Shown piece by piece: positions 1-9,865 of a stretch of 64,000 nucleotides of DNA. The notes beneath the pieces were generated by a model. That model did not search any database and was not told where the DNA came from. It was given only the letters and a program-made list of their open reading frames with translations. This stretch comes from Burkholderiaceae bacterium. Lineage in GTDB: Bacteria; Pseudomonadota; Gammaproteobacteria; Burkholderiales; Burkholderiaceae_D. The stretch is taken from positions 1-64,000 of the forward strand of contig JAOASL010000003.1 of NCBI GenBank assembly GCA_030158675.1, in the 5' to 3' direction. Positions within the stretch are counted from its first letter, which is position 1. Each line of letters starts with the position of its first letter. Position numbers and translations under genes: made by a program.

Positions 1-404
1 TCAGAGTCGTAGTCTGCCCACTGCACCAACATAAGCCGGCTATCAAGCTTAAATAACAGCTGCATCTCCATGTTTTCTTCGCCACCTCGCGGAAAATCAA
101 ACACTTGGCCTGTCCGGTTATCAGCAACAAATGCGAATGAGCATGACATTCCACAACCGATCTGAATGACACTAAAGTGGCCAGCAAAATTAGGGCCATC
201 TTTTAAACCGTTGCGTATCCTCGTTCGATATGCACTGAAATTTTTATCTCTGCCCTTAAATTTAGGCAACTGCGTCTTGCCTTTATAGGCAGAAGAAACG
301 GCAAATTGCCCGAATGTGTAATTTCCAGCAATCGCAATTTGCGTAGTGATGGTTATCGTCAGGGCAAAAATACCAAGATAGATAAATTTTACGAGATTTT
401 TCAT
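1..404 (-). CDS. Secreted hypothetical protein, 3' end runs off the left edge
   Basis: Manual translation from ATG at 404: MKNLVKFIYLGIFALTITITTQIAIAGNYTFGQFAVSSAYKG...NFAGHFSVIQIGCGMSCSFAFVADNRTGQVFDF...; signal-peptide-like N-terminus; open to base 1. Confidence 0.7.
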   Translation of the reverse strand, partial: MKNLVKFIYLGIFALTITITTQIAIAGNYTFGQFAVSSAYKGKTQLPKFKGRDKNFSAYRTRIRNGLKDGPNFAGHFSVIQIGCGMSCSFAFVADNRTGQVFDFPRGGEENMEMQLLFKLDSRLMLVQWADYDS

Positions 405-825
405 CAGTATTTTTTAATGTATAGGGCGATCAAATCAGTACAGATAACATTTTATTCAAGGTGACGCTTTGCAACGCCTCGAATTTTTCGTTATAAATTA
501 GCATAGCAGTTCATCTAGATATTCGCATCCATTATGTTTTGTATAGACCAGGTCAAGTGCATTGGCTTACGTGGTTGGGTTGATTGAGAGCGAACTGAAG
601 TTCGCTTGCTGCTTCACAAAGCGCCGCTTTGTTCGCCGCTGATTTTTGATGACCCCTGGACTGCTCCGTCCTGGCGGATGGAGGTGTAACGAAGAGGGGA
701 AAATTTAATTCCGCCCATTTGGGAAAAGTTGAGATTCCCTTGTCTTATGAATTACCGGACTTGCACAAAGATCCGTGCTGACCTGCATAGCTGGCTATCA
801 GGTCATCTGCATCGATCATACGCTT

Positions 826-2583
826 TTACGGAGCTCTCCGATATAACCACCAGCTACCAATTTTCTGGGGACGGGAGAGCCAGTCAATATTTTCACCCGC
901 AGTCATGCGATCAGCTAAAGTGCGCTGCCCGTTCTCCAGCTTGGGGGCGGCCGCTTCGTTCGCACAAGCGAGAATATAGTCAATCTGGCGCTCGTCCATT
1001 AAACGCCTGGCCGGGTCATCCGGAATACTGCTGCGCCAGATATGAAAGTAATCTAATAATCCTTTCACATTATGGTGATAATTTCCCGCAATAGTCCTGT
1101 GGTGGGTGCGCCATAATATTTCCGGACCTTCATTGAGCGGTGCCAGTATCGTTCCGGCCGGCAGTGAATTCAGCGTTTCTGCGACTTCCGATACGTAGCA
1201 GCCGTTGTCTGTTGCGTTTTGTTTGTTAGTGACCACGTCGTCTTTTTGAAGAAGCAGCACCAGGAGTACCTGAATTATCGGGATAAAAATCAGAAACAAT
1301 GCAAGCTGCTGTTCGCGCATTGTCGCGTTCATTCTCGATGAATCACGACAGGCCTGTAACTGTGCGAGAGCAATGCCGTAGCCAATCGCAGAAAGCAACC
1401 CGGCAGCCGCCGCCATGCGGATATGCATGGCACCCAACACTGCGTACACCATCAGACTGATCGCTAGCACACACATCCACAGCGCACGGCGCAGGAGTGC
1501 GCTGATTAACATCAGCAAGCCAGCCACGACAGGCATCATCACAAATGCCACCGATTCCGCCGCCGATGCAACTGGCTTCAATTCGCGAATGCTGTTCCAC
1601 CACAGCGATTTAAGTTCTACGGGAATCAGCCCGCTGGGTCCATGCATTGCATTCGGAACGGTGAGCAGCCAGATAGCCGCCGCAATCATTGACGTGACGG
1701 CCAGCATGCCTATGCGAGCGCGCAGCGTCCAAGGGAGGTTCATCAAAACATCGGCAAGCGCCAGCAAAGCCGAGATGAATAACGCGAACTCCAGCCAAGC
1801 CAGACTCAGATGATCCAAAGCCCATGCCGTGAATGTCGGCGGTGGCGGATCTTGCCACCAGGCGAGCAGCAGCAGACTGCACAGACCCAAGCCAATCGGC
1901 CATAGCGCCTCATTTGTTCGCATCTGCATGCGGAATGCGACGCGGGTCGCCAGAAAGACGACCACCAATGGCATCGTTTCCGGAGAAATCCAGAGCGCTA
2001 GCGCCAGTAATCCGCCGGCAAAAAAACTTAATAAATTCCAATGTCGCCGTGGTTTTTCCGATGGCAGCAAGACAATCGCCGCTGCCGCCAGAGGCACGAG
2101 CATGAATATGTGATGGGTGATCTGGATGGCTTGCCCGTAGGCTCGCAGAGGACCATTCGTCAATAAAACAATGACAGCGACGATTGCCGCAATAACGCTG
2201 CCCTGATTGATGACAAGTTTCGCAACCAGCACCGCAAGGCCGAGCATCGACATCAAGGTAATTGCCGAGCCTGCCCACAGCAGTGCAGGTTCGGCTGGAA
2301 GCCCAAACTTCTGAAACGCATCGCTCAGCTGTAACAGTGCCCACGAATGCGCGGCCGACCAGTGTTGGTAAGCGCCGGACGGCGCATTATCCCTTGCAAT
2401 ATATTGAAATCCCGTCGCAGGCGAGTACTCTTTCACCAGAACTAATTTATAAAAACTGTCGGGATTGTTCAGTTTCGCCTCCATCAGCTTCGGCATTTGC
2501 CCGACGCTTGCAAGCGCCAACGCCAGCAACATCATGAAAAAGGCGAGCAGCAGCGTTCTGCGTGGAGTGAGCTTATCAAGCAC
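826..2583 (-). CDS. Multi-pass membrane protein, possibly GT-C-like
   Basis: 585 aa ORF with many TM segments and a soluble C-terminus; next to a GT2 gene. Confidence 0.75.
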   Translation of the reverse strand: MLDKLTPRRTLLLAFFMMLLALALASVGQMPKLMEAKLNNPDSFYKLVLVKEYSPATGFQYIARDNAPSGAYQHWSAAHSWALLQLSDAFQKFGLPAEPALLWAGSAITLMSMLGLAVLVAKLVINQGSVIAAIVAVIVLLTNGPLRAYGQAIQITHHIFMLVPLAAAAIVLLPSEKPRRHWNLLSFFAGGLLALALWISPETMPLVVVFLATRVAFRMQMRTNEALWPIGLGLCSLLLLAWWQDPPPPTFTAWALDHLSLAWLEFALFISALLALADVLMNLPWTLRARIGMLAVTSMIAAAIWLLTVPNAMHGPSGLIPVELKSLWWNSIRELKPVASAAESVAFVMMPVVAGLLMLISALLRRALWMCVLAISLMVYAVLGAMHIRMAAAAGLLSAIGYGIALAQLQACRDSSRMNATMREQQLALFLIFIPIIQVLLVLLLQKDDVVTNKQNATDNGCYVSEVAETLNSLPAGTILAPLNEGPEILWRTHHRTIAGNYHHNVKGLLDYFHIWRSSIPDDPARRLMDERQIDYILACANEAAAPKLENGQRTLADRMTAGENIDWLSRPQKIGSWWLYRRAP

Positions 2584-2650
2584 GATTCATTATGGATTCA
2601 GTCAGGAGCCGATGCCGGGAAAATGATGGGCGGAGGGATCAGTACTAATT

Positions 2651-3604
2651 TCAGCAGTGATGGCTTCTTAAGATGAGTTGCCGCTGTTCGATGCGAACCC
2701 GGGTCAGACTTTCAAGCAAAATTGAAAGAACAGAAAATATAACGGAAATCAGCCCAACGCTGCTTGCAAGAATCGCAGTCGGGAAACGCGGCACCAGGCC
2801 CGTCTGAACAAATTCGTAAACTACTGGCAATCCAAGACTCAGACTGATCATCGCGAAAATTATCGAAAAAAATCCATAGAACCTTTTTGGGCGAAAATGC
2901 CGCAGCAATCGAATATATGTCCTGAATATCCGGAGTCCGTCTGCATAGGTATTTAGCTTGCTGCTGCTTCCGGCAGGACGGGGTGCATACTTGACCGGCC
3001 ACTCGGCGACTGCAAGTTTCAGGACGGCGGCCACGGTCGTGAGTTCGGTTTCAACCTCAAACCCGGAAGACTGAACACACAAGGCACGTGCCAGTCTGGC
3101 GCTGATCACCCGATATCCGGAAAAGATATCTGCAGTTCTTACCTGAAATAAGCCTTCGAATAGTCTGTTGAAGAGCGAGTTTCCGATGACATGACCGCGC
3201 CGATAAGCCGAAGCATCGGTATGCTGTCGTATGCCGGTGACCATATCAAGATGATCGCGTTGCATCAGCGCAATCATTTCAGCGGCCGCATGCGGGTCGT
3301 AAGTTGTGTCGGCGTCGGACATCACATATAGCTTCGCTTCTACCGAATTAAGCAGACGTCTGACGGCATTGCCTTTGCCGCGCAACGGCTCTTGAATGAC
3401 TAGCGCGCCGCTTTCTTTCGCGCGTTCCGCGGTGGCATCTGTTGAGCAGTTATCGCAAACAATGACGGTACATCCGGGAAGTGCACGCAGAAAACCGCGC
3501 ACAGTTTCTCCCACGACAAGCTCTTCATTATGCGCAGGCAATAGCACTGCGACCCCTTTAAAATCAGCATGAAAATCATGCTCAGGGGACAATATATTTA
3601 TCAT
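2651..3604 (-). CDS. Glycosyltransferase family 2 with C-terminal TM segments
   Basis: VAVLLPAHNEELVVGETVRGFL, DNCSTDAT, MSDADTTYDP motifs; two C-terminal hydrophobic helices. Confidence 0.85.
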   Translation of the reverse strand: MINILSPEHDFHADFKGVAVLLPAHNEELVVGETVRGFLRALPGCTVIVCDNCSTDATAERAKESGALVIQEPLRGKGNAVRRLLNSVEAKLYVMSDADTTYDPHAAAEMIALMQRDHLDMVTGIRQHTDASAYRRGHVIGNSLFNRLFEGLFQVRTADIFSGYRVISARLARALCVQSSGFEVETELTTVAAVLKLAVAEWPVKYAPRPAGSSSKLNTYADGLRIFRTYIRLLRHFRPKRFYGFFSIIFAMISLSLGLPVVYEFVQTGLVPRFPTAILASSVGLISVIFSVLSILLESLTRVRIEQRQLILRSHHC

Positions 3605-3832
3605 GTCGTGTACCCGATTGAATGACGTGCATAAGATGCTGCGCGCTTTCCCGGTATAACTGTGTCGGTTTGTTTCAATCAGAAAACCCGAAGCTAGCCG
3701 GTAGCACGACGTATGATAAGGGCAGTCGTTCGTGCAGTCATTGTTCTTCGCTCCCTCTGGGCGGCCAGTGCCGTCAGGTAGAAAGCGATTGTCGAGATAT
3801 CGTTTCAGCGGATCTCGTGCCGATATAAGGCG

Positions 3833-3866
3833 AAAGGGTTACAAGCCAAGACTTGTAACCTTTTTT
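3833..3866 (+). terminator. Rho-independent-type terminator, + strand orientation
   Basis: GGTTACAAG-ccaaga-CTTGTAACC-TTTTTT: 9-bp perfect stem followed by T6. Confidence 0.65.
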
Positions 3867-3904
3867 GCGCGGTGCTTATCAGTACGGCGTTTTGCGCGCC
3901 CCGA

Positions 3905-4480
3905 TTATTCCCGAGGCAGGGAATGCCGGTCGGACCGGCGAGGTCGGATCGGCGGCAGTCGGCGCGCATTGATTGCATTTTGCAGCAAGCAGGCAATGGC
4001 CATGAAACGCAGCGCGAGCAGGCCTGACATCCATTGTGGCGGTGTTGCCGTTGTCAGCAGATAGACATTGAAATAATCCGAGACCAGCGCGGTGGTGGCG
4101 ACCCCGACCACAATCCATGAAATCGTCGCGAAATGCCAGCGCTTAAGGTAACTGAACAGATAGAGCGCGACCAGGAACGAGGCTGACCAGATGCGCCAGT
4201 TCAGGTAGGTGGTTACCGCATGCTCACGGTCACTCGGAATGTCAAAATTCGCGAGCGCGATATCACGAAAAAATACCAGTTTCAAAAGATAGGATAAGGC
4301 GACGGCCAGCAAGAAAAGCATGCGCCATTTGAACCAGCGGTCGTAATTCAGTGCCGCAACCCGATGTGAAGCAAGCAGCGCCTTCCATTCGGCGTTGGTC
4401 ACTTTCGATGCCGACGCTCCGCTCAATCCGGCGCGTTGGGCAGGCGTGGTGCTGGTTTCCCTGTTTGCGGAACGATTCAT
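3905..4480 (-). CDS. Hypothetical membrane protein
   Basis: 191 aa with about 4 hydrophobic segments; family not recognised. Confidence 0.6.
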   Translation of the reverse strand: MNRSANRETSTTPAQRAGLSGASASKVTNAEWKALLASHRVAALNYDRWFKWRMLFLLAVALSYLLKLVFFRDIALANFDIPSDREHAVTTYLNWRIWSASFLVALYLFSYLKRWHFATISWIVVGVATTALVSDYFNVYLLTTATPPQWMSGLLALRFMAIACLLQNAINARRLPPIRPRRSDRHSLPRE

Positions 4481-4881
4481 GGGCGCGCCTTCAAGGAGAG
4501 ACTGGTATTGAAATCAAATCTTACTCGCATATTTCTCTGGGGAAATAAAACCCCGGGATTTGCTAATGGAAATTTCGTCAACTTTAGCATGCATGCCTTT
4601 CTTGCAATTGCTGATTGTGTAACGAAACTTTCGTGTTTGCCAGAATCGCGGCCAGATGGTGCATCGCTCACCGACTGATTGATGGCCCTCGCGCCCATCG
4701 GAGCCAGCAGTCAGTAATAGGGCGCGCAAGTGCCTAGCAGTCCGATGCTGGCGCCAATGCCCAGCATGGCGGCCAGCGCCGAATAATGACGCTCAGTGGC
4801 CGACGGCCGCGGCGTATCGGCGAGTAGCGCGCTACGTAGTCGATGTGCCAGCGATGGTTTTAACGGTTTGATCGGTCGCTC

Positions 4882-5589
4882 TTAATGAGTCGCTTCGAAC
4901 TGGACGAACAACCGGTTGTTTTCCAGATGAATGTGCTCCATCAGGTCATTTACCAGTTGCTCGATGCCGGCATACAGCGCGCGCCAGGTCGTGCAGGCGC
5001 CGGCCGGTGGTGTGGCGTCTTGCGTCATTGCCAGCAACCGGGCGATTTGTTCGCCATGGCTGGTATGTTCCATGCGCATCACCGCGATCGGACCGCCGGC
5101 GAACGGCGAGCCGCCTTGCCTCAAGATTGGAAACAGGATCGTTTCTTCTTTGTTCATGTGATCGAGCAGTTCGGATTCCATTTCCTCAAGCACGACCGAA
5201 AGGCCGGTCGGGCAATCCGGGTTTTCACGGTGCACGGCTTCTACCCGGCGCGCCATGCGAATCAGTTCCGGCAGCTGCTGACGGTGTACCTCGTGATAGC
5301 GCTTCAGGATATGGTCTATCAGCACGCCCGGTGCATCAGCTTCAGGCGCTGCGGTGCGCCGGTCCAGCCTCAGCAGTTCGGTCGAGATCGTATCGACATC
5401 CAGCTCTTTGGCTTCGCAGGCAGCAGCCAGCGGCACATTGCCGCCGCAACAAAAATCCAGTTTCAGGCGCCGGAAAACGGCGGTGGCACCCGGCATTTCA
5501 ACGGCAATCTGCCCCAGCTGACGAGCCTTCAGCACTTCGGCTGACAGCGGGGCAGAGGCAGCGGAGGGGATGGCGATAGCTTCTGACAT
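4882..5589 (-). CDS. ytfE: Iron-sulfur cluster repair di-iron protein YtfE/RIC (ScdA/DnrN family)
   Basis: N-terminal FRRLKLDFCCGGNVPLAAAC (DUF542-like), hemerythrin-like HxxE motifs, HIHLENNRLFVQFE end; start MSEAIAIPS with GGGAG RBS. Confidence 0.93.
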   Translation of the reverse strand: MSEAIAIPSAASAPLSAEVLKARQLGQIAVEMPGATAVFRRLKLDFCCGGNVPLAAACEAKELDVDTISTELLRLDRRTAAPEADAPGVLIDHILKRYHEVHRQQLPELIRMARRVEAVHRENPDCPTGLSVVLEEMESELLDHMNKEETILFPILRQGGSPFAGGPIAVMRMEHTSHGEQIARLLAMTQDATPPAGACTTWRALYAGIEQLVNDLMEHIHLENNRLFVQFEATH

Positions 5590-5610
5590 GGTTAACTCCC
5601 GGCGGCTTGA

Positions 5611-5633
5611 AAGATTCATTTAAGATGCATGTA
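5611..5633. promoter_or_regulatory. Putative NsrR operator upstream of ytfE
   Basis: AAGATTCATTTAAGATGCATGTA against recalled consensus AAGATGYATTTNAAATRCATCTT: 19/23 positions with correct dyad spacing; 22 nt before the ytfE ATG. Confidence 0.6.
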
Positions 5634-5742
5634 TTAAAGCACGGAATTTCCGGGCAAAAAGGCCTATGGCCATCGTTCGGAAGAACTACTACCTTGGCAG
5701 GATGAGGGTGTTCGCATATAGCAAGTGGGGGACAATAGCCAG

Positions 5743-7632
5743 ATGAAGACCACCGCATCCCTGTCGGCCAAGCTGATCCGTATCGGTGCCGCGTTACTGC
5801 TGACGGCGTTGGTGTCGATTGGCCTGACCTTATGGGCGACCTGGAAGCTGGGCGGCGGCGCGGCCGCGTTGAACGAAGCCGGCCGCATGCGCATGCAGGT
5901 ATGGCGCATGACCAGCGCGGTGCAGGCCGGCCTGCCTGAGCGCGATGAGCTGGTCAGGCAATTTGAGCAGAGCATGCAGCTGCTGCGCGCCGGCGACAGC
6001 ACGCGGCCCTTGTTCGTGCCGTGGGACGACGAGGTGCGCACACGCTTTCGTGAAGTCGAGCTGCGATGGAATGCCGAGCGCGAGGATTTTCTGGGCACGC
6101 CGGACAAGCCGCGCTCGATGATCCTCACCGCAAACGAATTCGTCGAGGCGATTGACGGCTTCGTCGGTTCGATCGAGCAGCAAATGGCAGGACTGACGAC
6201 GTTGCTCAACCTGTTCCAGTTCCTCATGATGGCGCTTGCCATCGCCGGCGCGGTGGTCATGCTCTACACCGGTTATCTGTATGTGATCAGCCCGCTGGAC
6301 CAGCTGCGCGACGGCCTGCGCAAGCTCGAGGGAGGGCATTTTTCGACGCGTGTCGAAGTCGCTTCCAACGACGAATTCGGTCAGGTCGGCGCCAGCTTCA
6401 ACCGGATGGCGGCAACGCTCGAATCCTTGTATGGCAGCCTTGAGGCCAAGGTCGAAGCGAAAACGCGTCGCATCGCCGCGCAGAAGGAAAGACTGCAGGC
6501 GCTGTACGAAGTCAGCGCCTTTCTCGCGCAGTCGAATGACCTGAAGATCATGAGCGCCGGCTTCTGTGAGCGGGTGCGCAAGCTGATGAAGGCTGACGCG
6601 ATCGCGTTGCGCTGGTCCGGGGATGATCAGTCGCGCTACCTGATCCTCGCATCCGACCAGTTTCCAATGCAGCTGCAGGAAGAAGAGCGTTGCCTGCGCG
6701 CCGGCATTTGCGCCTGCGGCAACCTTGGGCCGGAGGCGCGCACGCGTGTGATTCCCATCGTCAGTAGCGAGATCGCGCCTTTGCAGCATTGCACGCGCGT
6801 TGGATTCGAGAACCTGATTTCAGTACCGATCCGCCTGCACCAAAAGCTGCTGGGTGAGATCGACCTGTTCTTCAAGCGTGACATCACGCTATCGGTGGAA
6901 GAGCATGAGCTGATCGACACACTGGCTACCCATCTTGCGTCGGCGATCGAAGGGCTGCGCGCCGTCGCGCTTGAGCGCGAGGCAGCGGTATCGGGCGAGC
7001 GCGCCTTTCTTGCGCGTGAGCTGCATGATTCGATTGCACAAGCGCTCGCTTTCCTGAAAATTCAGGTCCAGCTGCTGCGCGCTGCGGTTCGCCGCAACGA
7101 CACTGAGCGGGCTGAGCGGGCGCTCGATGAACTCGACAACGGACTCAAGGAAAGCATCGCCGACGTGCGTGAACTGCTGGTGCATTTCCGCACGCGGGCG
7201 TCCGGCGACGAAATCGAGACGGCGGTGCAGGAAACGCTGCAGAAATTCCAGCACCAGACCGGACTGAAAGTCGGCAGCCGGATTGCGGGTGACGGCTTGC
7301 CGTTGCCACCCGATGTGCAGATTCAGGTCTTGCATATCCTGCAGGAGGCATTGTCGAATGTGCGCAAACATGCCAATGCAAGTCGCGTGCATGTGCAGGT
7401 CGACAAAGGGTTGGCGTGGCGCTTTGCGGTCAATGATGACGGACGGGGCTTTGATGCCGACGCCGAGCGCACCCAGCTGAATGTCGGCATAAAGATCATG
7501 CGCGAGCGCGCCGAGCAAATTGGCGCAACCGTTGATGTACGTTCGGTACCGGGCGAAGGCACGACGGTGTCGCTGATGCTGCCGCCGAATCCGCGCTCGC
7601 GCACCCACACGGTCGAGGCTGGCGAGGCCTGA
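5743..7632 (+). CDS. narX: Nitrate/nitrite sensor histidine kinase NarX
   Basis: Periplasmic type-IV-pili/NarX-like sensor, HAMP, GAF, HisKA_3 (ARELHDSIAQALAFLKIQ) and HATPase; followed by narL. GTG at 5725 is an alternative start. Confidence 0.92.
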   Translation: MKTTASLSAKLIRIGAALLLTALVSIGLTLWATWKLGGGAAALNEAGRMRMQVWRMTSAVQAGLPERDELVRQFEQSMQLLRAGDSTRPLFVPWDDEVRTRFREVELRWNAEREDFLGTPDKPRSMILTANEFVEAIDGFVGSIEQQMAGLTTLLNLFQFLMMALAIAGAVVMLYTGYLYVISPLDQLRDGLRKLEGGHFSTRVEVASNDEFGQVGASFNRMAATLESLYGSLEAKVEAKTRRIAAQKERLQALYEVSAFLAQSNDLKIMSAGFCERVRKLMKADAIALRWSGDDQSRYLILASDQFPMQLQEEERCLRAGICACGNLGPEARTRVIPIVSSEIAPLQHCTRVGFENLISVPIRLHQKLLGEIDLFFKRDITLSVEEHELIDTLATHLASAIEGLRAVALEREAAVSGERAFLARELHDSIAQALAFLKIQVQLLRAAVRRNDTERAERALDELDNGLKESIADVRELLVHFRTRASGDEIETAVQETLQKFQHQTGLKVGSRIAGDGLPLPPDVQIQVLHILQEALSNVRKHANASRVHVQVDKGLAWRFAVNDDGRGFDADAERTQLNVGIKIMRERAEQIGATVDVRSVPGEGTTVSLMLPPNPRSRTHTVEAGEA

Positions 7633-7656
7633 CCCCACCCCAAGACAAAGACCGCT

Positions 7657-8328
7657 ATGGCGCCACAAAAAATTCGTCTTCTGGTTGTCGATGACCATAC
7701 GTTGTTTCGTCGCGGGCTGATCGCCCTGCTGTCACAGGATGAGCGCTTTGAAGTTGTCGGTGAGGCCGGCGATGTCAGTGAGGCATTGCGCGTGCTGCCA
7801 TCAACCCGGCCCGATCTGGTCTTGCTCGACAACCATCTGCCGGGCGTGAAAGGCGTCGATGCGATTCCTTCGTTCAAGGAAGGCATGCCCGAGCTGCACG
7901 TGATGATGCTGACTGTCAGCGAGGACGAAGACGACCTGTCGCGCGCGCTGCAGGGCGGCGCTGACGGCTATTTGCTGAAGACGTCCGAATCAGACCAGCT
8001 GTGCGATGCGATCGTGAAGGTCAGCGAAGGCCAGTCCATGATCAGTCAGCAGATGATGGGCAAGCTGGTCGCGGCACTGCGTGGCCAGGGCACGCCGGTA
8101 CGCGTCGCGGAGCAGCCGGCCGGCGCGCAGGCCATCGACAAGTTGTCGCCGCGTGAGAAGGAAATTCTCACGCTGATCGCAAAAGGCCAGAGCAATAAAC
8201 TGATCGCGCGCGAACTCGACATCGCCGAGACCACGGTCAAGATCCATGTGCAGCACATCTTCAAGAAGCTCGACCTGAGCTCGCGCGTGCAGGTGGCGGT
8301 GCTGGCCGCCAGCCTGGGGCTCGGGTAA
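7657..8328 (+). CDS. narL: Response regulator NarL
   Basis: Receiver domain (LLVVDDHTLFRRGL) and LuxR HTH (LSPREKEILTLIAKGQSNKLIARELDIAETTVKIHVQHIFKKLDL). Confidence 0.95.
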   Translation: MAPQKIRLLVVDDHTLFRRGLIALLSQDERFEVVGEAGDVSEALRVLPSTRPDLVLLDNHLPGVKGVDAIPSFKEGMPELHVMMLTVSEDEDDLSRALQGGADGYLLKTSESDQLCDAIVKVSEGQSMISQQMMGKLVAALRGQGTPVRVAEQPAGAQAIDKLSPREKEILTLIAKGQSNKLIARELDIAETTVKIHVQHIFKKLDLSSRVQVAVLAASLGLG

Positions 8329-8593
8329 TCCGGGTCCGCGCATCGGGCTCGCCCGCTAACGGATTCACGCTGGTTCAGCGCAGCCGAATGACTCTGCGCC
8401 TCTGCGCCGCGCAGCCGGCTGCCTCGCCGTTTCTACTTGAGGAATGACCCCCCGGCCTACTTCCCGGCCTACTACCAAAGGATGAGCCGGCCCGCCTGAG
8501 CCTCCTCCTTTTTTCCAGGCCATCTCGTACCGACAGTGGATGTGCAGAAACTTGTTGCCCAACGAAACTACCGCAATGTTTCGAGGGGTAAAC

Positions 8594-9844
8594 ATGGAAA
8601 ACCAATTAGTCGATAGGCGCCACGCTTGGTCTGTGCTGATCGTCAGCACCATGGCGTTCACCGTCTGCTTCATGAGCTGGATGATGTTCGGCGTGATCGG
8701 TATCCCGATTAAAAAAATGCTGGACCTGAACGCCACGCAATTCGGCCTGCTGATGGCGATGCCGGTGCTCAGCGGCTCGCTGGTTCGGGTGCCACTGGGC
8801 CTGATGACTGATCGCTTCGGCGGTCGCGTCGTGCTGGCGGTGCTGATGGCGGTGACCATTCCTGCGGTCTGGATGATCGCCTATGCCACCACCTACTGGC
8901 AGTTCCTCGCAGGCGGTCTGCTGGTCGGTCTGGCCGGCGGCTCCTTCTCAGTCGGCACGCCATATGTCGCCCGCTGGTTCCCGAAAAAGCAGCAGGGAAT
9001 GGCCATGGGCGTCTTCGGTGCCGGCAATTCCGGCGCAGCGGTCAACAAGTTCATCGCTCCTGTGATCGTGGTCGGCCTGGGCTGGGCCATGGTGCCGCAG
9101 GTGTATGCGGCGATCATGGCGGGCGCGCTGATCCTGTTCTGGCTGTTCAGCCATCACAACCCGGCGCATCTGGTGTCGTCGTCGGTGCCGCTGCGCGAGC
9201 AACTGAAGGCACTGAAGAATCCGCAGGTCATCAAGTACTGCCAGTACTACAGCATCGTGTTCGGTGGTTACGTCGGCCTGTCGCTGTGGCTGGTGCAGTA
9301 CTACGTCGGCGAATACCAGCTGGACCTGCGTACGGCAGCACTGCTGGCCGCTTGCTTCTCGCTGCCGGGCGGCCTGTTGCGCGCGATCGGCGGCATCTTG
9401 TCCGACAAGTACGGCGCGCACCAGGTCACCTGGTGGGTCATGTGGGTCAGCTGGGTCTGCCTGTTCCTGCTGTCCTATCCGCAGACCAGCTTCACGGTGC
9501 TGACCGCCAATGGCCCGGCCAGCTTCGACATCGGCCTGAATGTATATGCCTTCACTGCGCTGGTCTTCGTGCTCGGCGTCTGCTGGGCGTTCGGCAAGGC
9601 CAGCGTGTTCAAGTACATCAGCGATGACTATCCGACCAACATCGGCGCCATCAGTGGCGTGGTCGGACTGGCTGGCGGCCTTGGCGGTTTCGTGCTGCCC
9701 ATCCTGTTCGGCGTGCTGATGGATATCACCGGTCTGCGTTCCTCCGCTTTCATGCTGCTGTACGGCGTGGTCTGGGTGTCGCTGATCTGGATGTACCGGA
9801 CCGAAGTCCGCAATACCCAAGTGCTCGGCACACATGCCGCCTGA
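8594..9844 (+). CDS. narK: MFS nitrate/nitrite transporter NarK1 type
   Basis: 12-TM MFS; GNSGAAVNKF nitrate-signature-like motif; start ATGGAAAACC after GAGGGG RBS. Confidence 0.92.
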   Translation: MENQLVDRRHAWSVLIVSTMAFTVCFMSWMMFGVIGIPIKKMLDLNATQFGLLMAMPVLSGSLVRVPLGLMTDRFGGRVVLAVLMAVTIPAVWMIAYATTYWQFLAGGLLVGLAGGSFSVGTPYVARWFPKKQQGMAMGVFGAGNSGAAVNKFIAPVIVVGLGWAMVPQVYAAIMAGALILFWLFSHHNPAHLVSSSVPLREQLKALKNPQVIKYCQYYSIVFGGYVGLSLWLVQYYVGEYQLDLRTAALLAACFSLPGGLLRAIGGILSDKYGAHQVTWWVMWVSWVCLFLLSYPQTSFTVLTANGPASFDIGLNVYAFTALVFVLGVCWAFGKASVFKYISDDYPTNIGAISGVVGLAGGLGGFVLPILFGVLMDITGLRSSAFMLLYGVVWVSLIWMYRTEVRNTQVLGTHAA

Positions 9845-9865
9845 AACTTCTGACGAGTCAATCTC

